A stretch of DNA of 64,000 bases, from the NCBI RefSeq assembly GCF_034521915.1, contig NZ_JAXHLU010000007.1, positions 11,780 to 75,779 of the forward strand, given 5' to 3'. The number at the start of each line of letters is the position of its first letter. Within the stretch, counting starts at the first letter, position 1. This stretch comes from Fodinibius sp034521915 (GTDB taxonomy: Bacteria > Bacteroidota > Rhodothermia > Balneolales > Balneolaceae). The translations under genes and the position numbers were made by a program. Under the pieces are notes generated by a model. The model did not search any database. It had not been told where the DNA came from and saw nothing but the letters and a program-made list of their open reading frames with translations. Below are positions 26,155 to 36,707 of this stretch, one piece after another.

Positions 26155-29100
26155 ATGCAAAGATCATTATTAAACATTTGTCTCATCTTAGTAACATTTC
26201 TATTCATCTATATGGGATGCAGGGATGTTAATCCTGTGGCATCAACTGAGTCTGAGCCAGCTATAAAATCCGTAATACCTGCAGAAGCCCCTTTTGGAGC
26301 GACGGTACAAATTGGAGGCAAAGGTTTTGGTAATGACCTTTCTGAGCAAGAGGTGTATTTCAATAACACATTGGCTCAAATTGAAACGCTGAGTGATACG
26401 TCTATCCAAACTAAAGTCCCGCTTGAGGCAACCACTGGTCCGGTAATGGTTATTACTAAGTAACGGAGATACGCTTTCCGGTCCATCTTTTACCGTTGAT
26501 AGTACTAAGAATCTTTTCTTGAATATTGATTCTATTAATCCTGTAAAAGGTCGTGCAGGCGATGAAGTTCAGATCTTTGGGAATGGCTTCAATCCAAATC
26601 CTGAGATGAATAAAGTCTTGTTTAATGATTTAGAGACGCCTGTCACAGTTGCTAGCGATACCATGTTAACGACGACCGTTTCTCCAGAAGTAGAAACCGG
26701 TCCGGTATCTGTAGTTGTAGATCAGGATACAGCTGTAGGTCCTGTTTTTACTGTGGAAAAACTCAGTATCACGGATATTTCTCCGGAATCAGGTACTGTT
26801 GGTACTGCTGTTACTATTTCCGGTAGTGGGTTTAGCAGTACTATCTCTCAAAATATAGTGACTTTTGCCGGTGTAGAAGCTCCAATAGAAACAGCTTCGG
26901 AAACTGAGTTGGTAGGTATTGTTCCTGATGGAGCCGAAACGGGCCCCGTAGCGGTAACCGTTGGAGATGTAACTGTACAAGGTCCTGATTTTACAGTAGA
27001 AACAACCCAAAATCCTAAGAGTCTTCAGGTAATTACTGAAACGACGAACCCGCCTTCTGGTTTTGATGGATATCGTTTATCGGTAACTGGAAGAGATATT
27101 GTTTTTATTAATCCAAATGGTGAGAAAACGTTTAGTGATATTCTCTCGGACCAAGTGGATGTTGAGTTGACAAGTATTCCAGAAACTTGTGCAGTTTCTG
27201 GGTGAAAATCCCCGCACGGTTACTTTGGATAACCAGACTAACACAACAACCTTTAGTATAGAATGTGCGCTACCGGCGCCGCAGATCAGTAGTGTGACCC
27301 CTCAATCAGGTTCTGTAGGAACACAAGTAACCATTGCTGGAGAAAACTTTAGTGCAACGGCTTCAGAAAACATTATAACATTTAATGGCACCGAAGCTCC
27401 TGTAAATCAGTGCCAGTACAACTGAGCTTATTACTGAAGTTCCTGAAGGTGCTACAAACGGTCCAATTGAGGTAACCGTTAATGGACAAACTGCTGAAGG
27501 GCCTACGTTCACGGTTGAGGCGGATGCTCCAGCAATCAGTTCGATAAACCCACAAAGCGGTGTTGTTGGAACAGAAGTAACCATCACAGGAGAAAACTTT
27601 AGTGCTACGCCTTCTGAGAACACGATTACATTTAATGGTACGCAAGCTCCGGTGAATAGTGCCAGCACAACAGAGCTTGTCACGCAAGTCCCCGAAGGAG
27701 CTACTGACGGCCCGGTTGAGGTTACAGTGGATAGTAAGACGGGTACAGGACCTGATTTTGATGTAGTTACTACCGGTTTACTTGATGTAGTGATTGCAAC
27801 TCAAGGTGAAGATCAGGATCCTGACGGCTATTTGGTTTCTGTTGATGAGGCAGAGGGAATACGAACCGATATCAATGAGACTTATACCCAACCCGGATTG
27901 GAAGAAGGGACTCATCAAGTGGGTATTTCTGATATTGCTGACAATTGTTTTATCTCTCAGGATCGCCCGAATCCCTATGATATAAATATTACAGCCGGAC
28001 AGACAACGACCACCAATGTTGATGTTCAGTGTGAGGCTCTAAATAGTCCACCGACCCCTTCTTTTAAAGTAGCTTGTGAAAATCTACAGTGTCAATTTGA
28101 TGCCAGTGGGTCCAGTGATAGCGATGGTTCTATTGACAGCTATTCTTGGGATTTTGGTGATGGGTTAACAGGATCCAACCAAACAACTACGCACAACTAT
28201 GAAGTAGAAGGAACATACACAGTACAACTTACAGTAACTGATAATGAAGGTGCTGAAAGTACTGCAACTAAGGAGATAAGTCCAACCCTGCCAAGTATTT
28301 CGTCTATTTCTCCTACCGAAGGTCCTATAGGTACCGAAGTAACTATATCTGGAAGCGGTTTTAGTGCTACAGCATCTGACAATGAGGTGGAATTTACAAG
28401 CGGCAATACAGAAGTTCAGGCGACGATAAAAACGGCATCCGAAACACAACTGGTGGTCGATGTGCCGGGCGATGCTACCACCGGTCCGGTCTATGTTTCT
28501 ACCTTCGGCTATCGTGTGCAAGGACCGACCTTTACTGTAGAACAGCCTAAGTTCTTGGAGGTTAGTATTGTAACCTCCGGTAGTGATATTGACAGTGACG
28601 GGTATACCTTGTCGGTAGAGGGTGCAGATGATCGTTTTGTCAAGGCTAATGACAATGTTACCTATGATGATCTATTTGCCGACGAAGTGCAGGTACAGCT
28701 GTCTGGAATAGCTGATAATTGTAGCGTTGATGGCAATAATCCAAGAACAGTAACACTTAATAATGCTGACAATGCAGGATTTACACAGTTTGATGTTAGC
28801 TGTACCGGAGTTGGCCCAACCATTGACAGTATTTCTCCCACATCGGGAGCTACCGGTACACAGGTAACGATTAGTGGTAATAACTTTAGTTCAACTTTAT
28901 CCGATAATGTGGTCACCTTTAACGGGGTGCGTGCAGAACTGAACAGTGCTACAACTACAGAATTGGTTGCTTTTGTTCCCTTTGATGCTACTACCGGCCC
29001 TGTAGAAGTAACGGTTAACGGACAAACCGCTACAGGACCGACCTTTACTGTTATTACAACCGGCCGGCTAGAGGTTAATATTTCAACAACAGGTTCTAGT

Positions 29101-30918
29101 CTCGATTCGAATGGGTACGGATTGATCTTAGATGGAGGGACAGCTTCGTCGGTAGATATAAATGATTTTGTCGCCTACGATGATTTGTCCGAGGGCAGTC
29201 ACTCGATTGAACTCACTGATATTGCTTCAAACTGTTTCATTATGCAGGATCGGGCCAATCCTTACGATGTAAATATTACTGCAGGGGATACTACTGCTAC
29301 CAACATTGATGTTCAATGTGAAGAACCAAATCAACCACCAACCGCTTTGTTTAACTTCTCTTGTGAGAATCTGAGCTGCGATTTTGATGCTTCAGCCTCT
29401 TCAGATCCTGATGGATTTATATCTGTCTATAATTGGGATTATGGAGACGGTACGAGCAGTACAGAGTCAGGTTCGGCTACAAACCATAATTTTGAGATAC
29501 CCGGAACCTATACTGTTGAATTGACGGTTGGTGACAACGAGGGAGCTGAAGATACGATCACGAAAGACGTGACGGTGACCCTTCCTCAAATAAACAGCAT
29601 TACACCCGCCGAGGGTCCGATAGGCACTGAGGTGACAATCACAGGTAGTGGATTTAGCGCTACGGCAACCGATAATGAAGTGGAATTTACCAGCGGCAGT
29701 GTTGAAGTACAGGCGACCATAAAATCTGCTTCAGAAACACAGCTAGTGGTCGATGTGCCGGGTGATGCTAGTACGGGACCTGTCTATGTTTCTACCTACG
29801 GCTACCGCGTACAAGGACCGACTTTTACAGTGCAACAGCCCAAGTTTTTGGAAGTTAGTATTATAACCTCCGGAAGTAATATTGACCCTGACGGGTATAC
29901 TCTTTCGGTAGAGGGTGCGGATGATCGTTTTGTGAAGGCTAACGACAATGTTACGTACAATGATCTTTATGCTGACGAGGTGCGGGTACAGCTTTCGGGA
30001 ATAGCAAGTAATTGTACGGTAGGCGGTGAAAACCCTCGAATAGTCAATCTCAATAATGCTGACAATGCTGGGTTCACGGAATTTGATATTAGTTGTGAAA
30101 GTCCACTACAGGGGAAGATATATTTCTCCGGAAGATCTGATAGCCGAGAAATATTCTCAATTAATCCAGATGGCACAAATGAGCTGATAATTACCAACAA
30201 TTCTTTGAGTGAATTTTATCCCGTTGTTTCTAATGATGGTTCAAAAATAGCGTTTGCTAGCTTTGACGGAGCTGGTGATCGACAACTCTTCGTGATGAAC
30301 ACTGATGGAACTGGTATAGAGCAGTTGACTAATACTGGAGGTTACGCTGTGCCTGGAGGTTGGTCACCGGATGATTCGCAGATCGTATTTGAGTACGATG
30401 CTAGTGATTGTACGGATTGTGGGCGTAGCGAAATATTTACCATAAATGGTGACGGTAGTAATCTTACTCGTCTTACAACCTCAACAGGATCTAGTGTACA
30501 AGCCACTGCCCCTGATTGGTCACCGGATGGTGAAAGAATTGTTTATGCAAATAGATTTGATCCTCAAGGGTATGATATTATGGTGATGAATTCTGATGGG
30601 ACAAATATTCAAAGGTTAACAGAGACTTCTGATCAAGAATTTAATCCACGCTGGTCTCCTGATGGTACTCAAATTGCTTACGACTCCAATGAGATCTTTA
30701 TCATGAATGCTGATGGTAGTAACAAAATTAAACTTACGGATGTGAATCCAACAGCTAATGATGGAATTAATTACTGCGAATCACCTTCGTGGTCTCCAAA
30801 CGGAAATCATTTAGTATATGAGTGTGATGATTCTGGTATCTATCGGACGCCTATTAATGAAATTAACAACATGATTAAGGTAGCAGATGGTGATCATCCT
30901 GACTGGGTTATCGAGTAA
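26155..30918 (+). pseudogene. Surface lipoprotein with IPT/TIG, PKD and TolB-like propeller domains, three frameshifts
   Basis: Reads as one gene of about 1,586 residues only after three single-base corrections, at about 26455-26460, 27195-27201 and 27412-27416. Each moves the frame by +1 (extra A or T, G and C respectively). The pieces are 26155-26463, about 26456-27205, about 27189-27425 and about 27417-30918. The last is open for more than 1,080 residues. It starts with a lipoprotein signal (FLFIYMGC). Domains in order are IPT/TIG repeats (GTxVTIxGxxFS...), PKD domains (YSWDFGDG; YNWDYGDG) and more IPT. Then come two copies of a unit starting PKFLEVS, and finally a WD40/PD40 propeller with repeated WSPDG and MNSDGTN motifs. 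No catalytic site was found. Binding of glycans or proteins at the surface is likely. Confidence 0.75.
28030..30110 (+). repeat. Internal tandem duplication of about 1.29 kb (PKD-IPT-PKFLEVS module)
   Basis: The blocks coding PKFLEVSIVTSGSDIDSDGY (from about 28548) and PKFLEVSIITSGSNIDPDGY (from about 29838) are nearly identical in protein and close in DNA. They include the following GADDRFVKANDNVTY segment and the preceding IPT and PKD domains. The period is about 1,290 bp. A more distant third copy of the C-terminal part of this unit is at about 27010-27240. Confidence 0.75.
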
Positions 30919-31191
30919 TGATTTAGTTTTGAATATAAGAACAAGGGTTTAAAACTTTTTTAGCTCCTAATTTTCCTAGGTTTTTGTAAATAGCATCCAT
31001 AGTAACAATTCCTGTCTTAATTGGGTTTGACTAATAGAAGTATTGTTTGAAAGTATATCCTACAACATCAGGAGTACCAATTTATAAGTGATTTTTAAAC
31101 TTCTAATAATTGTTTGACCCGTTTCTGAATTCGGCTACGTATCTAACAATAGCAGAACTTAAATACATACCGAATTTAAAAACATAGCAAG
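30919..31191 (+). promoter_or_regulatory. Intergenic region with second TTTGACCC-N17-CGTATC motif
   Basis: A 273-bp gap without a gene. TTTGACCC (31113-31120), 17 nt and CGTATC (31138-31143) stand 48 nt before the ATG at 31192. Sequence, spacing and distance to the start all parallel the motif at 7634. This is the second member of the candidate ECF promoter set. Confidence 0.45.
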
Positions 31192-32938
31192 ATGATTAAG
31201 AAAGCCACACTATTTACCATTGTCATTTCTTTAATGCTCGTACTTGGGTGCAGTGATAACGGCACCGGGCCTGAAAATACTAACGATGGTGATAATGATA
31301 ACGGAGATGGAGATAATCCACCAGCAGCAAGTGCTACAGCGGATGCTGGCAGTGATTCAGATGAAATTGTAGGATTTGAAGTAATAGCAGATGGATCTGG
31401 TTCAAGCGGCAGTAGCAGCGTAAGTTATTCTTGGACCATAAGCAGTCAGCCGGCAAACAGCAATGCCTCATTAAGTGACGCTAATACAGCCAGTCCCAGT
31501 TTTATTCCGGATCTGCCCGGAGAATATGAACTACAGCTTGAGGTTACCTCAGATGGTGAAAGTGATACTGACGAAGTGGTTTTTTCGGCCATTGCCAAGC
31601 GTCTTTTTGTGGATGCCAATAATGGTACTGATGGAGATATCGATGGATATATGCAAGACAGTCCCTTTAAAAACAATTACAAAGGCACTGTCTATTTACG
31701 ATCAAAATGAGAATGATGCTTTCTTGGACATTGATACGATACGTGTCGCTGAGGGATTATACGATCAGGCCAATGGTGAAAGCTTTCCATTGAGTTTTTC
31801 TGGCAACTTAATTGTAAAAGGTGATCAGGGAGTAGATCGAAATAATATACATATCCTAAGTCCCGACGTCGATGGCGATCCTGCAATTTATGTTGGAGAG
31901 GGCGTGACGCTAAGACACTTAAAAGTCGAAAACGGCTATACCGGTGGTACGTTTAACGGTGATCCTGATGCGGTATATATTTTGAGCGGAAGTGATATGG
32001 GGTCTTCAACTGTGGTGCTGGAGGATGTGAGTATTAGTATGAATGCTGAAGAGGGCGTAGGTATTTCAACCGGTAATAATATGACCGTAAAATTACGGGG
32101 ATATAATGAGGCCCGCAGTTCCTTTGATGGCAATAATATTGGTCAGGCTTACAGAAACCGCTTTAATACTTCAAATGTAACGCTAAATGTTTCTGATACT
32201 GATATTTCAAATACCGGAGAGGGAGGCGCCATTGAAGTGGATGATGTTAACAATATTACGATGAATGTTACAAACTCCGTCTTTAAGCCCGGTGTTAGCC
32301 TTGTAAACCCGTATGCATTTGATTTGGAAGATGCGGTTGATTTGACGCTCGAAAATGTGACTATAACCAGCAGTACAGAAACAGAGTCAGGGGATCGATT
32401 TAAATATGGTATAGTAATGGATAATACACAGCCCAATACCAGTATTGAAGTTTTAAACTCAACAATACAGTACACGCAATGGTCCGCGATTTTGATGAGA
32501 GCTGCTGAAGTACGAGTCACAGACAGTGTTATTGAGGGCGTTCTCACCCATAAATCAGGCGTGAATTTGGCTTATGATGCCATCCAACAATTGGACGGGA
32601 CTTTAGTTGTTCGTGGGACCACTTTTAGAAATATAAACACAAGTGCCATAGATATTGGCGGACCAAATATGCCCAATGATAATAACTTCTTCGTAGATTT
32701 AGGCACTGATGAAGAACCTGGCGATAATGTTTTTCAGAATGTTATGGGGTGGGACATTCAGGTATCGCGTAGCGGAGAAGTGCAAACCGAAGTACCAGCA
32801 TTGAGTAATACGTGGTCTAATGGTTCAGCGCCACGTTGCCGACAAAATTTAAGTGATTATGATCAGGGAGAGATTTTCGTCGACGATCAAGGTGGGAGTC
32901 TTCGTTGGGGCTCGGGAAGTACTGAAGTTTGTAACTAA
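31192..32938 (+). pseudogene. Secreted lipoprotein with PKD-like and right-handed beta-helix domains, one frameshift
   Basis: The first reading frame (31192-31710) has a lipoprotein signal ending in LVLGC, an acidic N/D/G-rich linker (NDGDNDNGDGDN), a PKD-like domain (VSYSWTISSQP) and the start of a DUF1565-like domain (FVDANNGTDGDIDGY). The second frame (open from 31475, meaningful from about 31680) goes on with KTITKAL, the usual continuation of PFKTI in such domains, and about 400 residues of parallel beta-helix repeats with N-ladders. One extra A in the AAAAA run at about 31669-31673 separates them. Joined length is about 581 residues. The family includes polysaccharide-binding or lyase folds, but no catalytic residues can be assigned. 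Confidence 0.75.
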
Positions 32939-33002
32939 CTTTCCATTGTTTCTACCGCAACTTCTAACAAATAAACTACTCTGATAGAGATAGATACCTT
33001 TG

Positions 33003-33036
33003 ATGCCATCGCTTTAGGGCGGTGGCATTTTTTTTA
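33003..33036 (+). terminator. Intrinsic terminator after beta-helix lipoprotein gene
   Basis: ATGCCATCGC (33003-33012), a 6-nt loop and GCGGTGGCAT (33019-33028, one G-T pair) are followed by a run of eight T. It closes the plus-strand secreted-protein region. Confidence 0.9.
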
Positions 33037-33105
33037 TTTCATCTGAAATTCATCATGAAACATTTAAGTGGTTTGATTACCGCTCGGTATTATCAAGATC
33101 TGTTT

Positions 33106-33654
33106 TTACAAATTAAAGTAGGCTGCTTGTTCTCTTGGAATTTGAATATCCGGATTTCTATTACTGATAAAACGCATAATGTCGGCTATATCGTCTACCT
33201 TCAGCGTAATTGATGCGGATTGATCACCTAGTAATTTATGATAAGATACATCGTCTTTTTTCTTATAGAGCAAGTGATAATTGGTAGAGAAATCGAACAG
33301 GGCCTCATCAGCATCACGCGGATTATGCGGGGCAAATTCAAGGTGTTGAATATGATCAACAGGAATCTGCAGGGTATCGGATTTTACATCTCCCTTATTG
33401 ATATCGATAATGAGTACGTCATCATCAAAATAGAGTATAAAATGATATAGTGGTTCCGATAATTTAATAATACCGGTGAAGCTAATTACAAAAAGTCCCA
33501 GGGCAAGCAACTGCCTGATATTAAAGGGATACCAATCCATCGTAACAAAAGAACCGACCAGCAGATAGGTGCCTAAAGCGGTAGCCACCAGAATTATTAA
33601 TCCCCACAAAAGATGGTTGCTTTCTTCGAATACATGCAGTTCTTTATGTCTCAT
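33106..33654 (-). CDS. Small membrane protein with two N-terminal helices, function unknown
   Basis: A 182-residue protein. Two transmembrane helices (about 17-38 with LLWGLIILVATALGTYLLVG and about 48-64 with LLALGLFVISFTGII) are followed by a soluble beta-rich tail of about 110 residues (DDDVLIIDINKGDVKSDTLQIP). The layout, two helices plus a small beta domain, is like bacterial PH-type membrane proteins, but no family motif is certain. It stands alone on the minus strand between the terminator at 33003 and the gatB promoter region. It is intact, with no sign of transfer. Confidence 0.65.
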   Translation of the reverse strand: MRHKELHVFEESNHLLWGLIILVATALGTYLLVGSFVTMDWYPFNIRQLLALGLFVISFTGIIKLSEPLYHFILYFDDDVLIIDINKGDVKSDTLQIPVDHIQHLEFAPHNPRDADEALFDFSTNYHLLYKKKDDVSYHKLLGDQSASITLKVDDIADIMRFISNRNPDIQIPREQAAYFNL

Positions 33655-33839
33655 TATAAATGTGTTATACCGTGCCGATTTTATCTCAGAATGATTAATA
33701 AAAGTCCCAGACGTTTAATATCTTTCGTCATCAAAATAAGTTTATAAAATTAACTTAGGTTCTTATATCATTCTGAATTTGTATAAGAGTGACATAGTAT
33801 TTTAGAAAATTCTTTAATTAGTAAGATAAATTAAAAGTA

Positions 33840-35291
33840 ATGAGCAGTTCGGTTAACGATAATTACGAAGCAGTTATTGGGCTTGAAGTGCATGCCCAGT
33901 TACTAACAGAAAGTAAAGCTTTTGCCCCGATTTCAACAGAATTTGGCGGTTCACCTAATACACAGGTTTCCCCGCTTTGTTTGGGTCATCCCGGAACGCT
34001 GCCGGTACTCAATGAAAATCTGGTGCGCTATATCATCAAAATGGGGTTGGCTACCAACTGCGATGTCGCTCGCAAATCTATTTTTGCTCGCAAGAATTAC
34101 TTTTATCCCGATCTCCCCAAAGGATACCAGATTTCACAATATGATACACCCATTTGTCACGATGGACAGATTAATATAACGACGGATGATGTGGAAAAGG
34201 AGATCGGCATTACGCGTATCCACATGGAGGAAGATGCCGGAAAATCCATTCATGATCAGGATCCATTTAACACGTTGATCGATCTTAATCGAGCGGGCGT
34301 TCCGCTCATTGAGATTGTATCGGAACCGGATATTCGATCAGCCAAAGAGGCATACGAGTACCTGAAGCGCATTAAGCAGATTGTGCAGTATTTGGAAATC
34401 TGTGACGGGAATATGGAAGAAGGAAGCCTGCGGTGCGATGCTAATGTTTCGGTACGACCCAAAGGTCAAGAAGAATTTGGCACGCGAACGGAGCTCAAAA
34501 ACATGAACTCTTTCCGTAATGTGGAGCGAGCTATTGAGTTTGAGATTGAACGACAAATCGAACTCATCGAATCGGGCGATAAAGTTATACAGCAAACTTT
34601 GCTTTGGGACGCCAATAAGATGGAAACCCGGATCATGCGTTCTAAGGAAGAAGCCCATGATTATCGCTACTTTCCCGAGCCGGATATTCCACCGGTAGTA
34701 GTAACCGACGAAATGCTCGAGGATATCAGGGAAGAGCTGCCCGAGATGCCCGATGTGCGCAAGCAACGCTTTATTGATGAGTTTGATATGAGTGATGATG
34801 ATGCGCAGACGCTGACTGAAGATCGGTATCTGGCAGACTTTTATGAGGATGTTCTGCTCCATGCCGGTAATCCAAAAGCGGTTTCCAATTTGATTTTAAC
34901 CGAGGTGCTGCGCACGTTAAATGACCGCAGTATTAGTATTAAGGAATTTCCTATTTCTGAAGAACGGCTAGCCGGATTGGTGGAGCTTAGGGAGGATGAT
35001 AAAATTAACTCGTCAGCAATGACTGAAATTTATAATGCCATGCTTGAGGAAGAAAAATCTGCCGAAGAGCTGGCGCAAGAAATGAATTTGGTTCAGGTTT
35101 CAGATACCGATTTCTTAGAGCCCATCGTTGATGAAGTTATTGATCAGCATCCTGATGAAGTAGAGCGCTACAGAGATGGTAAAAAGGGGTTAATAGGCTT
35201 CTTTATAGGACAGGTTATGCAGCGTTCGCAAGGTAAGGCTAATCCGGAAATGGTGCGTGAGATGATTTCGGACCGTCTCGATGAAGAGTAA
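33840..35291 (+). CDS. gatB: Aspartyl/glutamyl-tRNA amidotransferase subunit B
   Basis: Subunit of GatCAB, which amidates misacylated Glu-tRNA(Gln) and Asp-tRNA(Asn). The 483-residue length is normal. Typical motifs are AVIGLEVHAQL at the N-terminus, FYPDLPKGYQISQYD (about 90-104), RIHMEEDAGKS, DLNRAGVPLIEIVSEPD and MNSFRNVERAIEFE, then the helical YqeY-like tail with KGLIGFFIGQVMQ. gatA and gatC are not in the window. The organism therefore makes at least one of Gln-tRNA or Asn-tRNA indirectly. An ATG start follows an AT-rich leader. Confidence 0.97.
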   Translation: MSSSVNDNYEAVIGLEVHAQLLTESKAFAPISTEFGGSPNTQVSPLCLGHPGTLPVLNENLVRYIIKMGLATNCDVARKSIFARKNYFYPDLPKGYQISQYDTPICHDGQINITTDDVEKEIGITRIHMEEDAGKSIHDQDPFNTLIDLNRAGVPLIEIVSEPDIRSAKEAYEYLKRIKQIVQYLEICDGNMEEGSLRCDANVSVRPKGQEEFGTRTELKNMNSFRNVERAIEFEIERQIELIESGDKVIQQTLLWDANKMETRIMRSKEEAHDYRYFPEPDIPPVVVTDEMLEDIREELPEMPDVRKQRFIDEFDMSDDDAQTLTEDRYLADFYEDVLLHAGNPKAVSNLILTEVLRTLNDRSISIKEFPISEERLAGLVELREDDKINSSAMTEIYNAMLEEEKSAEELAQEMNLVQVSDTDFLEPIVDEVIDQHPDEVERYRDGKKGLIGFFIGQVMQRSQGKANPEMVREMISDRLDEE

Positions 35292-35333
35292 TAAAAACAT
35301 CAATACATATAACGTTTATTCCAGTAAGAATAT

Positions 35334-36707
35334 ATGCTAACCAAAGTAAAGTATTTTTTTATCGTTCTGGTTATCGGGGTAATCAGTTGGGGTTGTTCAA
35401 GTGAGTCAGAAACAAAAACGGCATACATCTCAGGAAGTTTTACTGTTTCAGACTCAATAGATTCCAGTGGTGATTTTTCAGGTATTGGATTTACTATCAT
35501 TAAAAAAGATTCTGCCAATGCTGATGCCGATACACTTTATCACGCGGTAACCGACTCTAATGGTAGCTTTTCGGGGATGGCAACGTTTCTGGAAAAACGT
35601 CGATATCCTTTAATTATAAGTCGGAATAATAGAAATCTGGCGCGGGCAGGTGTAATATTGGCCGAGGATGATTCTGTTTTTATTACGGGTCAACTTCCCA
35701 ATATCAGGGAAACGCTGAAAATTGCGTCTCGCGAGCATAATGCGATGGAAACCTATCAACGGTTGGGCAAGAATTTTCGCCGGATAATGCAGTTGGCACG
35801 GGCCGGACAGCTTCAAGGAGATACCCTGCGCGATGAGCTCCAAAAATGGACTAATCTTTATTGGGATGTTTATGAGGAAGAAGAGGGTACCTTTGCATCA
35901 AATTTTGCTGCTCGGGAGGCTATAAAAATCTTGGAAAGTTTTGACAAGCCCCAAATGATGAATCGTATTCGTATTGTTGATGATCACGATGATTTGAGTG
36001 ATTTGGGAGCTACCTTTGGTAAACGTTATATGGCAGAGAACAAGGGACTTGATTCAGCGCTGGTATACCTGGATTCATTATCGCAAATAACAGAGTCAGA
36101 AAATAGTTTGAAAGGTATTGCCCGCGAAAGAATAAAACTGCTTTACGACAGTGCCCGTGTAGATCAGGCACAGCAGGAGCTGGCTGATTTTAAAGAAAAA
36201 TATCCCGAAGATTCAACGAGTAACTGGGTTGAATCTATGAGCTATGATATCAACTATCTGTCGCCGGGCGATACTATCCCTGAATTTCAGTTTTCTCAAA
36301 ATGGAAAAATTATAAGTCGTGATTCACTTTCCGGAACGCCTTATATTCTTGAAGTTACGCGGTTGAGCAATCAATTGTATCAGGAACAGTTCGATAGGAC
36401 AGTTGTAATTCACAGTATTTACAAAAACTTTGGTTTGAAGGTTGTAACGTTACCTCTTGATGAAAGCCAAGTTACGGTTGATGCTTTTTTTGAAGAACGC
36501 GTAAAGCCGTGGCCGGTAGCCGATGCCCAGGCATTTGATCGAGAAGAATTGCTGAAAAAATTTAATATCCGTTTATTACCTACGCGCTTCTTGGTGGATA
36601 AAAATGGACAAATTATCAGGAAGTATGTGGGCAATGAATTTGAAGATGTAATTCAAGGTATTCAGAAAATTATTAATAAAGAAAACAACGAGGAACCTGC
36701 ATCATGA
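35334..36707 (+). CDS. Lipoprotein with TlpA/thioredoxin-like C-terminus lacking CXXC
   Basis: 457 residues with a lipoprotein signal peptide ending GVISWGC and an acidic start after Cys (SSESETKT). Residues about 30-125 resemble the N-terminal beta domain of Bacteroidota TlpA-type proteins (DUF4369-like). A helical middle follows. The last 140 residues have the thioredoxin-like ending (LLPTRFLVDKNGQIIRKYVG) with the cis-Pro loop. The expected active-site CXXC is replaced (ILEVTRLSNQLYQEQ), so it cannot act as a disulfide oxidoreductase. It overlaps tpiA by 4 nt (ATGA). A binding or chaperone role in the periplasm is possible. Confidence 0.75.
   Translation: MLTKVKYFFIVLVIGVISWGCSSESETKTAYISGSFTVSDSIDSSGDFSGIGFTIIKKDSANADADTLYHAVTDSNGSFSGMATFLEKRRYPLIISRNNRNLARAGVILAEDDSVFITGQLPNIRETLKIASREHNAMETYQRLGKNFRRIMQLARAGQLQGDTLRDELQKWTNLYWDVYEEEEGTFASNFAAREAIKILESFDKPQMMNRIRIVDDHDDLSDLGATFGKRYMAENKGLDSALVYLDSLSQITESENSLKGIARERIKLLYDSARVDQAQQELADFKEKYPEDSTSNWVESMSYDINYLSPGDTIPEFQFSQNGKIISRDSLSGTPYILEVTRLSNQLYQEQFDRTVVIHSIYKNFGLKVVTLPLDESQVTVDAFFEERVKPWPVADAQAFDREELLKKFNIRLLPTRFLVDKNGQIIRKYVGNEFEDVIQGIQKIINKENNEEPAS

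Noticed and set aside
21030..31710. Programmed +1 frameshifting or stop-codon slippage as the cause of the broken secreted genes
   Set aside because: At 27412 and 31671 sister repeats and domain consensus place the shift well before the stop codon, not at it. No common slippery sequence is shared, so simple one-base insertions fit better.
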